A stretch of DNA of 16,879 bases, from assembly GCA_947483545.1 (NCBI GenBank), contig CANKNP010000073.1:1-16879 (forward strand), given 5' to 3'. A model generated the notes under the pieces. It had not been told where the DNA came from, did no database searches, and was given only the letters and a program-made list of their open reading frames with translations. Positions 13,466 through 16,879 of the stretch are shown piece after piece (the first letter of the stretch is position 1; each line of letters opens with the position of its first letter). The position numbers and the translations under genes were made by a program. Source of the DNA: Deltaproteobacteria bacterium. GTDB lineage: Bacteria > Myxococcota > UBA796 > SXON01.

Positions 13466-14056
13466 ATGCGCCCCTCTCTCGCCTGCCTCTCCCTCTCTCT
13501 CCTCGGCCTCTCCCTGGCCTCACCTGCATACGCCGGCGGCATTGGTCTGCTCGGCACGGGCGGGATGCACGGCGACCGCGTCTACGGGTACAACGAGACC
13601 GACGTCGAGGGGGAGTTCAAGCAGAACAAGCCCGAAGACCAGCTCAACGCCAACTACGGCACCGGTCTGGAGCTGATCCTCGGGGATCGCGACAACCGGA
13701 TCACGGGCGTGTTCCGCTTCTGGTGGTTGCAGGACGCGCCGCAGTCGGCCCCGGCCGGCGATGTGTCCGCGGTCCGCACCGAGACCCGCGACATTGGCAT
13801 GTTCAGCGGCGGGCTGCAGTGGGGAGTGATTGGCGACCCCAACCGCATCCAGTTCAACGTCGTCACCTACCTGGGGTCCGGCTTCCTCACGAACGACTTC
13901 ACCGAGTTCGGCTTGGCCGAGGCCGGCGTCGGCGGGACCTTCAACCCCGCGCGGAAGGTGCAGATCTTCGCCGAGGCCACCGGCGGGATCCGCTACCGCA
14001 AGCGCGTGTACCCGACCGCCAACGCCACGCTCGGCGTCCGCTACCTGTTCGACTGA
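13466..14056 (+). CDS. Probable outer-membrane beta-barrel protein
   Basis: This 196-residue exported protein has a clear Sec signal peptide: MRPS, then a Leu/Ser-rich hydrophobic core, and a cleavage site after AYA at residue 23. The mature part has alternating strands such as NYGTGLELILGDRDNR, TGVFRFWWLQD, RIQFNVVTYLGSGF and VQIFAEATGGIRYRK, and ends TLGVRYLFD, like the last strand of an outer-membrane barrel with an aromatic near the C-terminus. The length fits an eight-stranded barrel. Start ATG 13466 has GGAG nine bases upstream and gives the signal peptide; upstream in-frame codons would bury it. The lipoprotein gene follows after 14 bases. The specific function is unknown. Confidence 0.75.
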   Translation: MRPSLACLSLSLLGLSLASPAYAGGIGLLGTGGMHGDRVYGYNETDVEGEFKQNKPEDQLNANYGTGLELILGDRDNRITGVFRFWWLQDAPQSAPAGDVSAVRTETRDIGMFSGGLQWGVIGDPNRIQFNVVTYLGSGFLTNDFTEFGLAEAGVGGTFNPARKVQIFAEATGGIRYRKRVYPTANATLGVRYLFD

Positions 14057-14070
14057 GCGGGCTCTTCGGC

Positions 14071-16002
14071 ATGGCGCGGCAACGGCTGGCTTCCGCCGTG
14101 CGCTGTGCGTGCGTTTTGTCCCTTTCTGCCTGCGGCTTTACGCCCACGGGGCTCGATTGGACGGACCAACTGGAGCCCGCCGGGCCTTGCTACGACGCCA
14201 ACCTGCTCGATGGGCTCGACACGACCAGCACGGCGGAGGCGCACGCGGTCTTCGACTGTCTCAACAGTCACGGCGCGCTGACGGGTTTCAGCGGGCTCGA
14301 CCAGAGCCTGGACGCCGAGACCCGTGATGGCGCCGTCGGCATCGTCCTGGCCCTCTGGCTGGAGGAGGCCACCGCCCAGGTCGATGGCGACACGCTGAGC
14401 GAGCTCCTCGGGGTCGTCGGCGACCTCCTCGACGATCCCACCCTCGTGACCGACCGCCTCCCGTTGCTGTTCGAGGTCGCGTACGGCGTCCCCTACGCCT
14501 GGCTCGGCACCACCGTGAGCCCCACCACCGACGATCTGCAGTCCGGCTTGCTCGTCCCCACCTTCGACCTGCTCGGCCCTCTCGCCACCACCCTCCTCGA
14601 CGATGACGCCTGGGTCTCCCCGACCGCCGAGGCGTTGCGCTCCGACCGCACCCGCTCGCTGCTCTTCACCCTCGCTTCGCTGCCCACCGCCACCGACGCG
14701 ACCCTGCGCACCCTCGGCGAAGACTGGCCCGACCTGTTCGCCGACGCGGTGACCTACACACGCGACGCCAGCAACGACCGCTCCGCCACCGCCACCGGCG
14801 ACTCCCTCTCCGATCTGCTCGCCGCCCTCGTTGCGGACGGGGACGACGGCAACATGGTCCTCGACACCGTGCTGCTCGCGGCAGGGCCGCTCCTCCAAGA
14901 CAGCGCAACCGGCGACCGCATGGCTGCGATGCTCGAAGAGCAGGCCGCGTATGGCCGCCTCGACGCGCTCCCTGCCCAGGTCAAGTGGCTCGCGTCGGTG
15001 GACGTGGATGGCGGCACGCTCGACGGCGGCGAAGACTCCGCCCTCACCTCGCTCATCCGACTGCTCGCGAACGGCGATCAGTCCGTCGATTGCTCCATCG
15101 ATCTCGTGCTCTTCGACATCGACTTCTCCTTCGGCAACCTCTCGGTCTCCATCCTCGAGCTGCTCGCCGACCAGGACCCCGACACCATCGACTCCGGCGT
15201 CGATCTCCTCGGCGATCTGCTTGGCGTCTCGCTCACCGGCGCCATCCTCGACTCGGTCGCCGACTCCGGGGTCTGTCCGGTCATCGACGACCAGATGGTC
15301 AGCGATCTCGGCGCCATCGACCGCCTCGCCGATCCCCAGGCCGATGAGCTCCTGCATGTGCTCCTCGCCGCGCTGGACGCCAGCGAAGGCCACATCGACA
15401 CGCTCGTCACCACCATTCACACCGTCTGGGACGCCGACCTGATGCCGCCGGTCGAGGGGCTGGTCATGGACCTCGGCGACACCTCGCTCGCCTCGCTGCT
15501 CACCGAGAGCCTCGCCGTGCTTGTGGACCCCGACCACCACTACGACGCCGACGACTTTCCCATCGACGCGCCACCTGTAGACTTCGACATGCTGTGGGCC
15601 TTGTTTGGCGAGCTATCGACCTCGCCCGCGGCCCTCGAAGACCTCCGTCGGCCGCTCGTGTACTTCGTGCAGGCGCCCGCCACGTGGGTTCTCCTCGGAA
15701 ACGCTGCAGCCATCGTCGGGAACGGCGAATCCGCGACGCGCGACCTGCTTGCGGAGCTTCAACCCCTGCTGTTTGAAGATCCCGATCTCGTCTGGCTCGC
15801 CGACCTCGCGGACGCCGTCGAGGATCCCACCCCCCGCCGCCGGCTCCTGGTCCTCGCAGAGACGGACGACCTGCGCGCTGCCGTGGTCGAGCCCGCCGTC
15901 GGCCCGGTCCCCACGGTCGCGGTCTGGACCCTGGACGGCAGCTTGGACACGCTGATCCGCACCGTGCAACTGTTGGCTTCTATGCTCCCGGAGTCTGAAT
16001 GA
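14071..16002 (+). CDS. Large acidic lipoprotein of unknown function
   Basis: This 643-residue protein begins MARQRLASAVRCACVLSLSAC with lipobox L18-S-A-C21, so it should be lipidated on C21 and anchored in an envelope membrane. The +2 residue is Gly, which does not signal inner-membrane retention. The mature protein is strongly acidic and Leu/Asp-rich, with many helix-like segments of the type LLxxLLxxL, for example ELLGVVGDLLDDP, GLLVPTFDLLGPLATTLLDD, LLGDLLGVSLTGAILDS and LLAELQPLLFEDPDL, suggesting an alpha-solenoid. Only four further Cys remain (in PCYDAN, FDCLN, VDCSID and GVCPV), which could form two disulfides. It lies between the barrel gene and upp, sharing an ATGA overlap with upp. 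No enzymatic motif is seen. Confidence 0.75.
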   Translation: MARQRLASAVRCACVLSLSACGFTPTGLDWTDQLEPAGPCYDANLLDGLDTTSTAEAHAVFDCLNSHGALTGFSGLDQSLDAETRDGAVGIVLALWLEEATAQVDGDTLSELLGVVGDLLDDPTLVTDRLPLLFEVAYGVPYAWLGTTVSPTTDDLQSGLLVPTFDLLGPLATTLLDDDAWVSPTAEALRSDRTRSLLFTLASLPTATDATLRTLGEDWPDLFADAVTYTRDASNDRSATATGDSLSDLLAALVADGDDGNMVLDTVLLAAGPLLQDSATGDRMAAMLEEQAAYGRLDALPAQVKWLASVDVDGGTLDGGEDSALTSLIRLLANGDQSVDCSIDLVLFDIDFSFGNLSVSILELLADQDPDTIDSGVDLLGDLLGVSLTGAILDSVADSGVCPVIDDQMVSDLGAIDRLADPQADELLHVLLAALDASEGHIDTLVTTIHTVWDADLMPPVEGLVMDLGDTSLASLLTESLAVLVDPDHHYDADDFPIDAPPVDFDMLWALFGELSTSPAALEDLRRPLVYFVQAPATWVLLGNAAAIVGNGESATRDLLAELQPLLFEDPDLVWLADLADAVEDPTPRRRLLVLAETDDLRAAVVEPAVGPVPTVAVWTLDGSLDTLIRTVQLLASMLPESE

Positions 16003-16814
16003 GAGACAGCGCCTACGACCTTCCGTTCCTGCCGAACCGGGGCTTGCCCCACGCCTTCGGCCCGAACCTCATCCTCCACAGCGAGCCGTATCCCCTCGGC
16101 CTGCTCGCGCGCCTCGGCCACCCCGAGTCGATGCAGCCCGAGGTCGGGGTGCTCGCCAAGCGCCTCTACGAGTACCTGTTCACGCAGATCGCCTCTTCCG
16201 AGTTGGCGATAGGGCCGGTCGCGGTGCCGACCCGCATGACGGCCGCGCACCCCGGGCAGCTCTTCGAAGGCCACGTGATCCAGCACGAGCAGCGCGTCGT
16301 GGTCGCGGACGTCGCGCGCGCCGGGATCTTGGGCAGCCAGCTCTTCTACGAGCGGTTCAACGAGATCCTCGATCCCGTGGGCGTGCGGCAGGACCACCTG
16401 TTCGTCTCTCGCCGGGTCGATGGGCACGGCCGCGTTGTGGGTGCCGACATCGTAGGCGCCAAGATCGGCGGCCCGCTCGAAGACGCCACGCTGGTCATCC
16501 CCGATCCGATGGGCGCCACGGGCGGCTCGCTCCTGCAGGTGCTGGAGCACTACGCTACCAGCGGTGCCGGCCGCGCGGCGCGGGTGGTTTTCGCTCACCT
16601 GATCGTCACGCCCGAGTATGTGCGCCGCGTCCACGCCATCCAGCCGGACGTCCGCATCCACGCGATCCGCTTGGATCGCGGCAATTCCTCCGAGCGCGCG
16701 CTCGCCTCCTTGCCGGGCCAGATCCCCGCCGAAGAGAGCGGGCTCGACGCCCACCAATATGTCGTCCCCGGGGCCGGTGGCCTCGGAGAAGTCCTCAACA
16801 ACGCCTGGGTGTAG
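15999..16814 (+). CDS. upp: Uracil phosphoribosyltransferase
   Basis: This 271-residue cytoplasmic type I phosphoribosyltransferase would convert uracil and PRPP to UMP in pyrimidine salvage. The PRPP-binding loop is DPMGATGGS at residues 169-177, the UPRTase variant of DPMLATGGS. VARAGILGS near 105-113 corresponds to the UPRTase LRAGLGM segment. HLFVSRRVDGHGRVVGADIV at about 133-152 corresponds to the flexible arm. The C-terminal uracil-binding region reads PGAGGLGEVLNNAWV and is diverged from the standard G-D-x-G-x-R-x-F-G-T, so base specificity is less certain. It is longer than the usual about 208 residues, mainly at the N-terminus. Start ATG 15999 overlaps the lipoprotein stop (ATGA). 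An hpt-like gene begins two bases after its stop, which fits a nucleobase-salvage pair. Confidence 0.82.
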   Translation: MRDSAYDLPFLPNRGLPHAFGPNLILHSEPYPLGLLARLGHPESMQPEVGVLAKRLYEYLFTQIASSELAIGPVAVPTRMTAAHPGQLFEGHVIQHEQRVVVADVARAGILGSQLFYERFNEILDPVGVRQDHLFVSRRVDGHGRVVGADIVGAKIGGPLEDATLVIPDPMGATGGSLLQVLEHYATSGAGRAARVVFAHLIVTPEYVRRVHAIQPDVRIHAIRLDRGNSSERALASLPGQIPAEESGLDAHQYVVPGAGGLGEVLNNAWV

Positions 16815-16816
16815 CC

Positions 16817-16879
16817 ATGCCGACCGTCGTTCCCCTCTTCTCCGAAGCTGTCATCGCCGCGCGTGTCCGGGAGCTGGGC
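16817..16879 (+). CDS. hpt: Start of hypoxanthine phosphoribosyltransferase (partial)
   Basis: Twenty-one codons are visible before the window ends: MPTVVPLFSEAVIAARVREL plus G. The segment LFSEAxIAARVREL is the usual opening of bacterial hypoxanthine-guanine phosphoribosyltransferases. The catalytic and PRPP motifs are beyond the edge. The gene starts two bases after the upp stop, so the two are almost certainly one transcript. Confidence 0.65.
   Translation, partial: MPTVVPLFSEAVIAARVRELG

Noticed and set aside
14041..15540. Long minus-strand open frame (499 codons) opposite the lipoprotein gene
   Set aside because: Its Val/Gly/Glu-rich monotony mirrors the Asp/Leu codons of the sense strand. 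The sense frame has a lipobox and operon overlaps, so this is a shadow.

Overview
The window is GC-rich with tightly packed genes, often joined by 4-base ATGA or GTGA overlaps. It comes from a flagellated Gram-negative bacterium: it encodes a FliA-type sigma factor, an axial flagellar protein, a lipobox lipoprotein, a probable outer-membrane barrel, and PseB/PseC/PseG of the pseudaminic-acid type pathway. The style (multi-domain PilZ protein, long HEAT solenoid, Asp-rich lipoprotein, many GTG starts) suggests a deltaproteobacterial or Myxococcota-like lineage. That placement is inference.

Left part (1-3491, + strand): the end of an unidentified protein, then pseB, pseC and pseG in one translationally coupled operon. 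They make a nonulosonic-acid sugar commonly used to glycosylate flagellin. Facing them, with 44 bases of tail-to-tail coding overlap, is a minus-strand gene (3448-6108) for a NACHT/STAND-like P-loop NTPase with twelve 34-residue HEAT repeats. This is the strongest candidate here for a sensor or defence-type protein.

Middle (6232-10240, + strand): two small coupled genes (the second perhaps DUF4388/PATAN-like), fliA behind a sigma-54-like promoter candidate and a C10 tract, a protein joining apparent GRAM/PH-like modules to a PilZ domain, and a 97-residue minimal flagellar rod-like protein behind an extended -10 box. Together with the pse genes this looks like part of a flagellar region. A minus-strand tRNA-Arg(CCT) follows.

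Right part: a FadR-like GntR regulator, apparently leaderless, with a perfect TGGT-N3-ACCA operator on its own -10 box, coupled to two unrecognised proteins (10600-12493). Two related hairpins separate this operon from a convergent HU gene. After a roughly 460-base divergent intergenic region comes a + strand cluster of a probable outer-membrane barrel, a large acidic lipoprotein, uracil phosphoribosyltransferase and the first codons of hypoxanthine phosphoribosyltransferase, cut by the window edge.

All family calls are from reading motifs; no database search was possible.
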